Shown in pieces: positions 1 to 5,337 of a DNA stretch of 5,945 bases. The position numbers were made by a program, and so were the translations under genes. The notes under the pieces were generated by a model. It was given only the letters and a program-made list of their open reading frames with translations. It was not told the origin of the DNA and did no database searches. The stretch is from Eggerthellaceae bacterium (GTDB taxonomy: Bacteria > Actinomycetota > Coriobacteriia > Coriobacteriales > Eggerthellaceae), in contig CAADXT010000119.1 of assembly GCA_900753095.1 (NCBI GenBank), positions 1 to 5,945 on the forward strand, given 5' to 3'. Each line of letters begins with the position of its first letter. Within the stretch, counting starts at the first letter, position 1.

Positions 1-41
1 CCGTAGGGCGCGGGAATCCTGCTGGCCCAGCCATGTGTATT

Positions 42-68
42 ACGCCGTTCTCCCGAACGGCGTTTTTT
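42..68 (+). terminator. rho-independent terminator
   Basis: A perfect 9-bp stem (ACGCCGTTC at 42-50 with GAACGGCGT at 55-63) closes a 4-nt TCCC loop and runs into six T residues (63-68). It would end transcription from a gene or RNA upstream of the window. Confidence 0.85.
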
Positions 69-91
69 CGTTTGAGGCGCGATGACGCTGC

Positions 92-190
92 GCGAGGTTC
101 TGGCGGCACAGGGGGCCTTCAATCGTCCAGCGCGGCACCAAAGGCCAGCGCTTCGCTCTTTCAGGCTCCCTGCGCTCGCCAGAACCTCGC
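92..190. repeat. long imperfect inverted repeat, possible structured RNA
   Basis: GCGAGGTTCTGGCG at 92-105 is the exact reverse complement of 177-190 (14 bp). After a small internal loop the pairing resumes as CAGGGGGCCT (109-118) with AGGCTCCCTG (163-172), 10 bp with one G-T pair. The apical part (119-162) can form smaller stems such as AGCG-CTT-CGCT (147-157). As RNA this would be a hairpin of about 99 nt. It lies between two terminator-like hairpins. It could be a small RNA, a REP-type intergenic repeat or a remnant of a mobile element; the sequence does not decide. No promoter is obvious in front of it. Confidence 0.6.
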
Positions 191-206
191 TCGCTGTTTC
201 GTCCAA

Positions 207-242
207 CGCCCGGAGCTTATTAATGCCTTCCGGGCGGTTTTT
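207..242 (+). terminator. probable rho-independent terminator
   Basis: CGCCCGGA (207-214) pairs perfectly with TCCGGGCG (229-236) over 8 bp, with a 14-nt loop, and is followed by GTTTTT (237-242). A shorter alternative (GCC at 225-227 with GGC at 233-235) also precedes the T-run. It is the hairpin of the first tandem-repeat copy. Confidence 0.6.
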
Positions 243-245
243 GTT

Positions 246-267
246 GCGCCGTTCTTCCGAACGGTGC
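246..267. repeat. hairpin resembling the first terminator, no T-run
   Basis: GCGCCGTTC (246-254) pairs with GAACGGTGC (259-267) over 9 bp with one G-T pair and a TTCC loop. Arms and loop closely match the hairpin at 42-63, suggesting a copy of it, but no T-run follows, so it is unlikely to terminate by itself. Confidence 0.6.
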
Positions 268-301
268 TCGCTGACTTACTGGCGCATGCCCTAAGTTCAT
301 T

Positions 302-320
302 AATGCCCTTCGGGCATTTT
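302..320 (+). terminator. probable rho-independent terminator
   Basis: AATGCCC (302-308) pairs with GGGCATT (312-318) over 7 bp with a 3-nt TTC loop, and the T-run continues to 320. It is the hairpin of the second tandem-repeat copy and the third terminator-like structure before rlmB. Confidence 0.65.
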
Positions 321-345
321 GTTCGAAATCGTTTTGCTCTTCAGC

Positions 346-373
346 GCAGGGTGCGAGGTTCCTGCCTCCCTGC
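346..373. promoter_or_regulatory. hairpin in front of rlmB, with a weak -10-like box beside it
   Basis: GCAGGG (346-351) pairs with CCCTGC (368-373), and AGG (356-358) can pair with CCT (365-367) inside. The hairpin reuses the words GCGAGGTTC (353-361) and CTCCCTGCG (366-374), which also occur in the 92-190 inverted repeat. A TATCAT at 376-381 could be a -10 box for rlmB, but no good -35 stands at the proper distance. The rlmB promoter is therefore not firmly placed. Confidence 0.3.
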
Positions 374-416
374 GGTATCATGGTTTGATGCTTTATTACG
401 TTTGAAAGGCTTGTTC

Positions 417-1166
417 ATGGCTGAATATATTGAAGGCAAGCGCCCCGTTCTGGAGGCGCTTAAGGTGGGCGTTCCTGCGAAGCGCTTGTACGTTGCGGAT
501 GGTTTGAAGGGCGACAAAACGGTTGACGATGTGGTTCGCCGCGCCCACAAGATGAAGATCTCGGTGAAGCAGGTTAAGCGCCATGAGCTCGATGAGCGCT
601 CAGAGCGCGGCTCCCATCAGGGGCTTATGCTGGAAACCGCCTCGTACCAGTATTCCAATGTGAACGAGATCGTTATCGCAGCAAACAAGCACGCCGAGGC
701 GAACGACGGCAAGGCACTTATCGTGGTGCTTGACCATATCACCGACGCTGGCAACCTGGGCGCCATCGCCCGTTCGGCGGAAGTGGTGGGTGCTTCGGGC
801 ATCATCATCCCCAGCAAGCGCTCCGCACGTGTTACGGCGGCAACGTACAAGAGCTCTGCCGGCGCGGTTTCCCACATCAAAATCGCCCAGGTAAGCAACA
901 TCGCCCAAACCATCGAAAACCTGAAGAAGGAAAACTTCTGGGTTGCCGGTGCCTCCGAAAAGGCTCAGCAGTGCATCTGGGACTCGCCGCTGGCGGGTCG
1001 CTTGGTGCTGGTGATGGGCAATGAGGGTGAGGGCTTGGCGCGCCTTACCCAGGAGCGCTGCGACTTTCTGGTGGCGCTTCCCCAGGCCGGCGAAGTGGGC
1101 TCGCTGAACGTGGCCCAGGCCTCCACCGCCTGCATGTACGAGTGGATGAGGCAGTGCCGTGGCTAA
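417..1166 (+). CDS. rlmB: 23S rRNA (guanosine-2'-O-)-methyltransferase RlmB-like, SpoU/TrmH family
   Basis: This 249-residue protein is a SAM-dependent RNA 2'-O-ribose methyltransferase of the SPOUT fold. In characterised relatives it methylates a conserved guanosine of 23S rRNA. The N-terminal substrate-binding domain (about 1-90) begins with the family-like YIEGKRPVLEAL. The catalytic domain shows all three SpoU motifs: LDHITDAGNLGAIARSAE (105-122, with N113 and R119), LVLVMGNEGEGL (196-207), and GEVGSLNVAQA (225-235, with S229 and N231). The length is usual for the family. The ATG at 417 is chosen because AAAGG lies 7 nt before it and the protein then starts as relatives do; the frame is open further upstream but runs through hairpins. 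The 3' end overlaps the next gene by 8 nt. The exact target nucleotide is inferred from the family; other TrmH-family specificities are possible. Confidence 0.92.
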   Translation: MAEYIEGKRPVLEALKVGVPAKRLYVADGLKGDKTVDDVVRRAHKMKISVKQVKRHELDERSERGSHQGLMLETASYQYSNVNEIVIAANKHAEANDGKALIVVLDHITDAGNLGAIARSAEVVGASGIIIPSKRSARVTAATYKSSAGAVSHIKIAQVSNIAQTIENLKKENFWVAGASEKAQQCIWDSPLAGRLVLVMGNEGEGLARLTQERCDFLVALPQAGEVGSLNVAQASTACMYEWMRQCRG

Positions 1167-1695
1167 GAAGCGAAACAAGCTGCTCATCGTCGATGGGTAC
1201 AACGTGCTGCGCAGTGGGCAGCGCTATGTGCATATGCGTCGCGAAGAGGACTACACGCATGAGACGTTCAACAAGGTGCGCGAGTCGCTGATCAGCGATG
1301 TTGCGGCATTTGCCGGCACGGAATACAAGGCCATCATCGTTTTCGACGCGGCCGACAACCCCGAATCCGCCGGCAAGACCGAGCGCATCGGCGGCGTGAA
1401 AGTGGTCTTCTCGCCATATGGCTCATCTGCCGACAAAGTCATCGAGAAGCTGGCGCACGATGCGCGCGAAAACCGCCTGGAGGTCATGGTGGTAACCTCC
1501 GATGCCACTATCCAAGACACGGTTTTCGGCGGCGGCGTCGATCGCATGAGCGCCAACGGCTTCAGCCTGGAGATGGAGGATTTGGGCGATGAGGCCAAGC
1601 GCGACCGAACCCTGGAAGTGCATCGCCGCTCTACGGTGGCCGAGCGCATCAACCCCGAAACTCTGGCAAAGCTCAAAGCGCTGCGCGATCGATGA
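1159..1695 (+). CDS. rae1: NYN-domain endoribonuclease, Rae1/YacP family
   Basis: This 178-residue protein belongs to the YacP-type NYN (PIN-like) nucleases. The Bacillus member, Rae1, binds ribosomes and cuts certain mRNAs during translation. Visible features are the first strand LLIVDGYNVL (8-17, with D12 and N15), IIVFDA (59-64, D63), SSADKVIEKL (89-98, D92), and VMVVTSD (109-115, D115) followed by D120. These acidic residues are the expected metal-binding set. The C-terminal tail from about 145 is charged and helical-looking. The start is GTG at 1159, with GAGG 7 nt upstream, inside the end of rlmB, so translation is probably coupled. The rlmB-yacP order is the same as in Bacillus, which supports both calls. 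The nuclease role is inferred from the family; the symbol is tentative. Confidence 0.88.
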   Translation: MAKKRNKLLIVDGYNVLRSGQRYVHMRREEDYTHETFNKVRESLISDVAAFAGTEYKAIIVFDAADNPESAGKTERIGGVKVVFSPYGSSADKVIEKLAHDARENRLEVMVVTSDATIQDTVFGGGVDRMSANGFSLEMEDLGDEAKRDRTLEVHRRSTVAERINPETLAKLKALRDR

Positions 1696-1715
1696 TTGCG
1701 CAGTTCCGATAAACC

Positions 1716-1750
1716 AAGGCGGTTAAAGGGTAGCTCCCTTTAACCGCCTT
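1716..1750 (+). terminator. strong rho-independent terminator after the rlmB-rae1 pair
   Basis: A perfect 15-bp stem (AAGGCGGTTAAAGGG at 1716-1730 with its complement at 1736-1750) closes a 5-nt TAGCT loop. The downstream arm ends in a T-rich stretch (TTTTGCTTT, to 1757). It separates the rRNA/mRNA-metabolism pair from the CoA-transferase. Confidence 0.93.
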
Positions 1751-1990
1751 TTGCTTTCCATCCGAATACCTCAACAACGCAGGCTGTTCCGTTGAATTCC
1801 CAATACGGTTTCTAACAGTTTCAACTGGATTTATTACCTAATGCAATAACTTCGATCCATAGCCTTACCGCCACTAACCTATAATAAATGCAATGGTTTG
1901 TGATTCTCCGGGTGCAACGTGCGCACCAGGGGGCGCTGTACGTGCAAAGCTCGTGCAAAAGAGCCGCCCGGGGAGGGGAAAGGAGATCCA
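1751..1990 (+). promoter_or_regulatory. leader and promoter region of the CoA-transferase
   Basis: No gene is seen here. The first 130 bases are AT-rich compared with the genes. A perfect TATAAT stands at 1880-1885, about 105 nt before the start codon; the -35 region (around 1856-1861, TCCATA) is a poor match, so an activator may be needed. Between the box and the gene are a GTGCGCAC palindrome (1919-1926) inside GGTGC/GCACC (1911-1915 and 1923-1927), and a direct repeat CGTGCAAA (1941-1948 and 1952-1959). A further short palindrome, CAGTT-TC-AACTG, lies at 1816-1827. AAAGGAGA at 1979-1986 is the ribosome-binding site. Confidence 0.55.
1880..1885 (+). promoter_or_regulatory. -10 box (TATAAT)
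   Basis: This is a perfect consensus hexamer in an AT-rich stretch, downstream of a terminator and upstream of a gene with its own terminator. The -35 match is weak. Confidence 0.5.
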
Positions 1991-3226
1991 ATGAAACCAC
2001 TTAAGGGAATCAAGGTTATCGATCTGACTACCTACATGGCAACGCCGGCAACGGGCCGCGTCTTGGCCGAGTGGGGCGCCGACGTGATCAAGGTAGAGGC
2101 AGCGAAGGGCGATCCGCTGCGCGTTACCCAGGCCGCTGTTTTCAACATGCCCATGTCGGACGATGAAAACCTTGCTTTCGATATGTGCAATTTGAACAAG
2201 CGCTTCATTTCTCTGAATTTGAAGAGCGAAACCGGCTCCGAGGTTATGAACAAGCTTCTGGCCGATGCCGATGTATTCCTTACCAACACCCGCAACAAGT
2301 CCCTGAAGAAGATGGGCCTCGACTGGGAAACCTTGCACGCCAAGTATCCGAAGCTCATCATGGCTCACGGCCTTGGCTACGGCAAGAAGGGCCCCGAGAA
2401 GGACGATCCGGGCTTCGACGTAACCTGCTACATGGCTCGCGGCGGCGTGTTCGGCACCACGGTTAACCGTGGCGACGCTCCGATGATCCCCACCAACGGC
2501 TACGGCGACCTGCAGGCTTCCATGTTCCTGGCAGCAGGCGTATGCGCGGCAATCATCGGCCGCAACCAGACCGGCGAAGGCGAGTATGTAACCTGCGCAT
2601 TGCAGCATGCCGCAATTTACGCATTGATGACGGGCATGATCTCCGCTCAGTACGGCAACCCCTATCCTAAGAGCCGCCTTGAGGTTATCTGTCCCTTCAA
2701 CAACGTCTACACCGCAGGCGACGGCAAGTCCATCGCCATGTGCGACCCTGAGTACGACCGCGACTACGACAAGATCATGGGCCTTATCGGTCGCGATGAC
2801 CTTATCGGCTGCGAGCGTTTGAACAACTGCAACAAGATGAACGCTGATGGCCTGAACGCCGAGGTCGTAGGTATCATGGACGAAGCGCTTGGCAAGATGA
2901 CGGCCGCAGAGGCCCTGAAGATCTTCAAGGATGCGGGCATCCCGTGCGAGCCCTGCCAGCTGCCGAGCGACGTTTACGAAGATCAGAACGCCCTCGTGAA
3001 CGATTACCTGGTTAAGATCAAGTACCCCGAAGCAGAGCGCTGGGTTCCCACTCCTCCTATCCAGTTCGAGTCTGAGGAAGCCCCCGATTACACGCCTACT
3101 GGCATGCTCGGCTCCTCCACGGAAGAGATCATGCGCGATCTGGGCTACACCGACGAGCAGATCAAGGCTGCGGAAGCCGATGGCTCCGTTGCCGGTGCAA
3201 CCAGCCTTGATGTTTTGGCAGGCTAA
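1991..3226 (+). CDS. family III CoA-transferase (CaiB/BaiF/FldA-like)
   Basis: This 411-residue cytoplasmic enzyme of the CaiB/BaiF family would move CoA between carboxylic acids through an aspartyl-CoA thioester. The N-terminal Rossmann part contains LKGIKVIDLTTYMATPATGR (4-23), LAEWGADVIKVE (25-36) and LNKRFISLNLKSETG (68-82). The catalytic Asp is most likely D143 in DPGFDVTCYMARGG (139-152), followed by the Gly-rich stretch and YGDLQASMFLAAGV (171-184). The C-terminal third has AAEALKIFKDAGIPCEP (305-321), also typical. Length is normal for the family. The ATG at 1991 follows AAAGGAGA by 4 nt; longer frames upstream lack a family-like start. The DPGFD...AR pattern resembles the aryl-lactate, 2-hydroxyacid and bile-acid CoA-transferases more than formyl-CoA transferase, but the substrate cannot be named. 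It stands alone between two terminators, so no pathway partner helps. Confidence 0.92.
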   Translation: MKPLKGIKVIDLTTYMATPATGRVLAEWGADVIKVEAAKGDPLRVTQAAVFNMPMSDDENLAFDMCNLNKRFISLNLKSETGSEVMNKLLADADVFLTNTRNKSLKKMGLDWETLHAKYPKLIMAHGLGYGKKGPEKDDPGFDVTCYMARGGVFGTTVNRGDAPMIPTNGYGDLQASMFLAAGVCAAIIGRNQTGEGEYVTCALQHAAIYALMTGMISAQYGNPYPKSRLEVICPFNNVYTAGDGKSIAMCDPEYDRDYDKIMGLIGRDDLIGCERLNNCNKMNADGLNAEVVGIMDEALGKMTAAEALKIFKDAGIPCEPCQLPSDVYEDQNALVNDYLVKIKYPEAERWVPTPPIQFESEEAPDYTPTGMLGSSTEEIMRDLGYTDEQIKAAEADGSVAGATSLDVLAG

Positions 3227-3253
3227 AAGCGCATAGCAAAGCAGTGCCGAGCG

Positions 3254-3288
3254 AAAGGCCGAGTTCCCTTAGGGGCTCGGCCTTTTTT
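3254..3288 (+). terminator. strong rho-independent terminator after the CoA-transferase
   Basis: AAAGGCCGAG (3254-3263) pairs with CTCGGCCTTT (3276-3285) over 10 bp. The 12-nt loop can itself pair CCC (3266-3268) with GGG (3272-3274). Six T residues (3283-3288) follow. Confidence 0.93.
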
Positions 3289-3498
3289 GTGCCGGGGACA
3301 CTCCTTCTGAGTTTTCTGTGGGCGATGCCCAGCTTGGCGAGCGGTACCTGCGGCTAAAGGCAATGCTCCACGAGCAATTCCTAGTTCTCCTATAGCCAAT
3401 AATAGATTTTTTCTTATTCCCACAATGCCCATAGGGTATTAGGGTGTATAACTGTTCAAACAGATAAGCCCTTGAGGGCAGGAAGAGGAGAAATCAAA
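3289..3498 (+). promoter_or_regulatory. intergenic region with the probable promoter of the cysteine synthase-nifH operon
   Basis: No gene is seen. The first half (3289-3390) has gene-like base composition and begins with GTGCCGGGGACACTCC, which looks like an intergenic-repeat remnant. The second half is AT-rich. TATAAC at 3447-3452 is the best -10 candidate, about 46 nt before the start codon, with no clear -35. Around it are CCC-ATA-GGG (3428-3436), a direct repeat TAGGGT (3432-3437 and 3440-3445), and the short palindrome CTGTT-CA-AACAG (3452-3463) touching the -10 box. These are possible operator sites; no regulator can be named. GGAAGAGGAGA (3481-3491) is a strong ribosome-binding site. 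Confidence 0.5.
3447..3452 (+). promoter_or_regulatory. candidate -10 box (TATAAC) of the cysteine synthase-nifH operon
   Basis: Five of six positions match the consensus, in an AT-rich stretch at a suitable distance from the first gene. No convincing -35 hexamer is seen, so the assignment is tentative. Confidence 0.35.
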
Positions 3499-4482
3499 AT
3501 GGCTGGCATTCACGGTTCCATCACCGAGCTCGTTGGCAACACGCCTTTGGTGGAATTCAAGCGCTTGGAGGAAAAGCTGGGCTTGAAGGCCCGCATTGTG
3601 GGAAAGCTGGAATATTTCAATCCAGCTGGCAGCTCGAAGGACCGTATCGCGCTTTCCATGATCGAAGGGGCAGAGGCGGAAGGCAAGCTGAAGCCAGGTT
3701 CCACTATCGTGGAGTTCACTTCGGGCAATACGGGCGTCGGCCTTGCGGCGGTTGCCGCTGCAAAGGGCTACAAGCTCCATATCGCCGTTCAGCCGGGCAC
3801 TAGCGCAGAGCGCCTCCAGCTGGTGAAGGCGTATGGCGCCGAGACGTTCGAGCCCTCGTTCGATGGTCCTGATGTTCTGGATGTCCTCGACCAGGTAGAC
3901 AAGTACGCGGCTGAAATCCCCGATGCATGGGTGCCTGAGCAGTTCTACAACGAGAACAACAACGGGGCCCACTACCGTACTACTGGCCCGGAGATTTGGC
4001 GCGACACCGATGGCCAGGTTGACATCTTCATCGCCGGCGTTGGCACGGGCGGCACTGCAACGGGCACGGGAAAGTTCCTGAAGGAGCAGAATCCCGAGGT
4101 CAAGGTGGTTGCCGTTGAGCCGCATCCCGATTCTGTCTCCATTCCGCCCGAGGGCAAGTTCGTCGAGGAGATCACGGGCATCCACAAGTTCACGGAAGTC
4201 GATCCGCGCATCGTCCCCGGCAACGTGCATCCCGACGAGTATGACGAGATCGCGGAAATCCGCTTCAACGAGGGGCTTGCGGTAACGCAGCTTCTGGCAA
4301 AGGAAGAAGGCGTTCTTGTGGGGCCAAGCTCGGGAGCTGCGCTGTACGAAGGCATTCGCCAGGCGCGTAAGCCCGAAAATGAGGGCAAGCTCATCGTGGT
4401 GCTCTTACCCGATAGCGGCGAGCGCTATCTTTCTCAGGATATTTTCGCACCGCGTGCCGAGCTGGGCGAAGTAGAACTCTAG
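3499..4482 (+). CDS. cysteine synthase-like PLP enzyme (OAS-sulfhydrylase/CBS family), divergent
   Basis: This 327-residue fold-type II PLP enzyme would by family make L-cysteine from O-acetylserine and sulfide. It has the N-terminal SITELVGNTPLVEF (7-20), the PLP lysine K47 in NPAGSSKDRIAL (41-52), the substrate loop TSGNTG (74-79), the phosphate-binding GTGGTATG (182-189), and PDSGERYLSQDIF near the C-terminus. Several usual cysteine synthase words are changed. The MPETMS.ER region reads QPGTSAER (98-105). The NPANP stretch reads NENNNG (151-156). The QGIGAGF loop reads TGIHKF (226-231). Substrate use may therefore differ from a housekeeping CysK. The ATG at 3499 lies 7 nt after GGAAGAGGAGA. 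The nifH-like gene starts 35 nt after its stop with no terminator between, so it probably opens that operon and may supply cysteine or sulfur for Fe-S work (inference). Confidence 0.85.
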   Translation: MAGIHGSITELVGNTPLVEFKRLEEKLGLKARIVGKLEYFNPAGSSKDRIALSMIEGAEAEGKLKPGSTIVEFTSGNTGVGLAAVAAAKGYKLHIAVQPGTSAERLQLVKAYGAETFEPSFDGPDVLDVLDQVDKYAAEIPDAWVPEQFYNENNNGAHYRTTGPEIWRDTDGQVDIFIAGVGTGGTATGTGKFLKEQNPEVKVVAVEPHPDSVSIPPEGKFVEEITGIHKFTEVDPRIVPGNVHPDEYDEIAEIRFNEGLAVTQLLAKEEGVLVGPSSGAALYEGIRQARKPENEGKLIVVLLPDSGERYLSQDIFAPRAELGEVEL

Positions 4483-4500
4483 CAGCCGAATTGGTTATCG

Positions 4501-4508
4501 AAGGGAAG
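4501..4508 (+). promoter_or_regulatory. ribosome-binding site that fixes the nifH-like start
   Basis: AAGGGAAG lies 9 nt before the ATG at 4518. An in-frame TTG at 4491 lies before this site and would add nine residues absent from Fe proteins, so the ATG is preferred. Confidence 0.65.
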
Positions 4509-4517
4509 CGGAAGAAC

Positions 4518-5333
4518 ATGAGGCAAATCGCAATTTACGGCAAGGGCGGCATCGGAAAGTCCACCACCACCCAGAACCTTACCGCCGGCCTGGCAGAGCA
4601 GGGCAAGAAGGTTATGGTGGTGGGCTGCGACCCCAAAGCCGACTCCACTCGCTTGCTTATGGGCGGTTTGGCTCAGCAGACGGTTCTGGACACCATTCGC
4701 TTGAACGGCGCCGACCTTTCGCTTGATCAGATCGTCAAGCCGGGGTTCGAGGGCATCAAGTGCGTGGAGTCGGGCGGTCCTGAGCCAGGCGTCGGGTGCG
4801 CTGGCCACGGGATCATCACCTCCATCAACTACCTGGAAAACCTTGGCGCCTACGACGACGACCTGGACTTCGTGTTCTACGACGTGCTGGGCGACGTGGT
4901 ATGCGGCGGTTTCGCCATGCCTATCCGCGAAGGAAAGGCCCAGGAGATCTACATCGTGGCCTCGGGCGAGATGATGGCCCTTTACGCCGCCAACAACATC
5001 GCGAAGGGCATCAAGCGCTATGCGCGCAGCGGCGGTGTTCGCCTGGGCGGCATCATCTGCAACAGCCGCAACGTGGAGCGCGAGCTCGAGCTTATGCGCG
5101 CCTTCACTGAAGAGCTGGGCACGCAGCTGCTCTACTTCGTGCCGCGCGACAACGTGGTGCAGCAAGCCGAGCTTCGTCGCCAGACAGTAATCCAATACGC
5201 GCCCGATTCCGACCAGGCCAACGAATATCGCAACTTGGCGCAGGCCGTTATCGAAAACAAGAACTTCGTGGTGCCCACGCCTATGGAAGCGGAGCGTCTG
5301 GAAGAAATCCTGCTTGAGTTCGGCACCATCTAA
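4518..5333 (+). CDS. nifH-like: NifH-family Fe protein (nitrogenase reductase-like)
   Basis: This 271-residue protein closely resembles dinitrogenase reductase, a homodimeric ATPase that passes electrons from a shared 4Fe-4S cluster to a partner. It shows the P-loop YGKGGIGKSTTTQN (7-20, K14), switch I GCDPKADSTR (36-45), and VESGGPEPGVGCAG (83-96) with cluster ligand C94. Switch II is DVLGDVVCGGFAMP (122-135) with ligand C129. EIYIVASGEMMALYAANNI (143-161), GGIICNSRNV (177-186) and YFVPRDNVVQ (residues ~207-216) follow. Residue numbers run three below those of Azotobacter NifH. It has the full NifH signature and is much closer to NifH/AnfH than to BchL/ChlL or CfbC. The striking change is H97, where classical Fe proteins have the Arg (R100) that is ADP-ribosylated and contacts the partner. 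It sits in a likely operon with NifX- and NifB-like genes; its partner reductase is not in the window, so N2 fixation cannot be claimed. Confidence 0.93.
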   Translation: MRQIAIYGKGGIGKSTTTQNLTAGLAEQGKKVMVVGCDPKADSTRLLMGGLAQQTVLDTIRLNGADLSLDQIVKPGFEGIKCVESGGPEPGVGCAGHGIITSINYLENLGAYDDDLDFVFYDVLGDVVCGGFAMPIREGKAQEIYIVASGEMMALYAANNIAKGIKRYARSGGVRLGGIICNSRNVERELELMRAFTEELGTQLLYFVPRDNVVQQAELRRQTVIQYAPDSDQANEYRNLAQAVIENKNFVVPTPMEAERLEEILLEFGTI

Positions 5334-5337
5334 GGCG

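Larger units (their letters stand above)
182..323. repeat. imperfect tandem duplication carrying terminator hairpins
   Basis: Two copies (182-245 and 259-323) share the order GAAC, GCTCGCTG (189-196 and 266-273), a variable middle, ATTAATGCC (219-227 and 299-307), a GC-rich hairpin, and a T-run ending in GTT. Start-to-start distance is 77 bases. The middles differ strongly, so the duplication is old or kept only for its hairpins. Confidence 0.55.
1..416. other. hairpin-rich non-coding region upstream of rlmB
   Basis: No convincing gene is seen in these 416 bases. A TAG at 4-6 could end an upstream gene that lies almost wholly outside the window, but only one codon precedes it. The rest is a series of hairpins: terminator-like at 42-68, a long inverted repeat at 92-190, terminator-like at 207-242, a hairpin without a T-run at 246-267, terminator-like at 302-320, and a hairpin at 346-373 just before rlmB. 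A reading frame open from position 33 into rlmB runs straight through these hairpins and has no family-like N-terminus, so it is not taken as coding. Confidence 0.7.

Noticed and set aside
1..33. A 3' tRNA or 5S rRNA end (sequence ending in CCA before a terminator)
   Set aside because: GTAGG/CCTGC can pair, but the loop is 10 nt and lacks the TTCRA pattern of a T-arm; the 5S 3' end does not fit either. Too little sequence to support an RNA gene.
33..416. Upstream in-frame extension of rlmB (start at 33)
   Set aside because: It would translate through three terminator-like hairpins and gives no family-like sequence; the ATG at 417 has a ribosome-binding site and the expected N-terminus.
1874..2608. 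Long open frame on the - strand opposite the start of the CoA-transferase
   Set aside because: It runs across the promoter and ribosome-binding site of the + strand gene and has no domain similarity that I can recognise.
3223..3432. 69-codon open frame on the - strand between CoA-transferase and cysteine synthase-like genes
   Set aside because: It spans the strong terminator at 3254-3288, and its low-complexity basic sequence resembles no family I know.
3439..4230. Long open frame on the - strand opposite the cysteine synthase-like gene
   Set aside because: Shadow of a clear PLP-enzyme gene; no recognisable motif or ribosome-binding site.
4518..5333. Identification of the NifH-like gene as BchL/ChlL or CfbC
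   Set aside because: The switch II stretch DVLGDVVCGGFAMP and the EIYIVASGEMMALYAANNI region match NifH/AnfH rather than protochlorophyllide or F430-type reductases.
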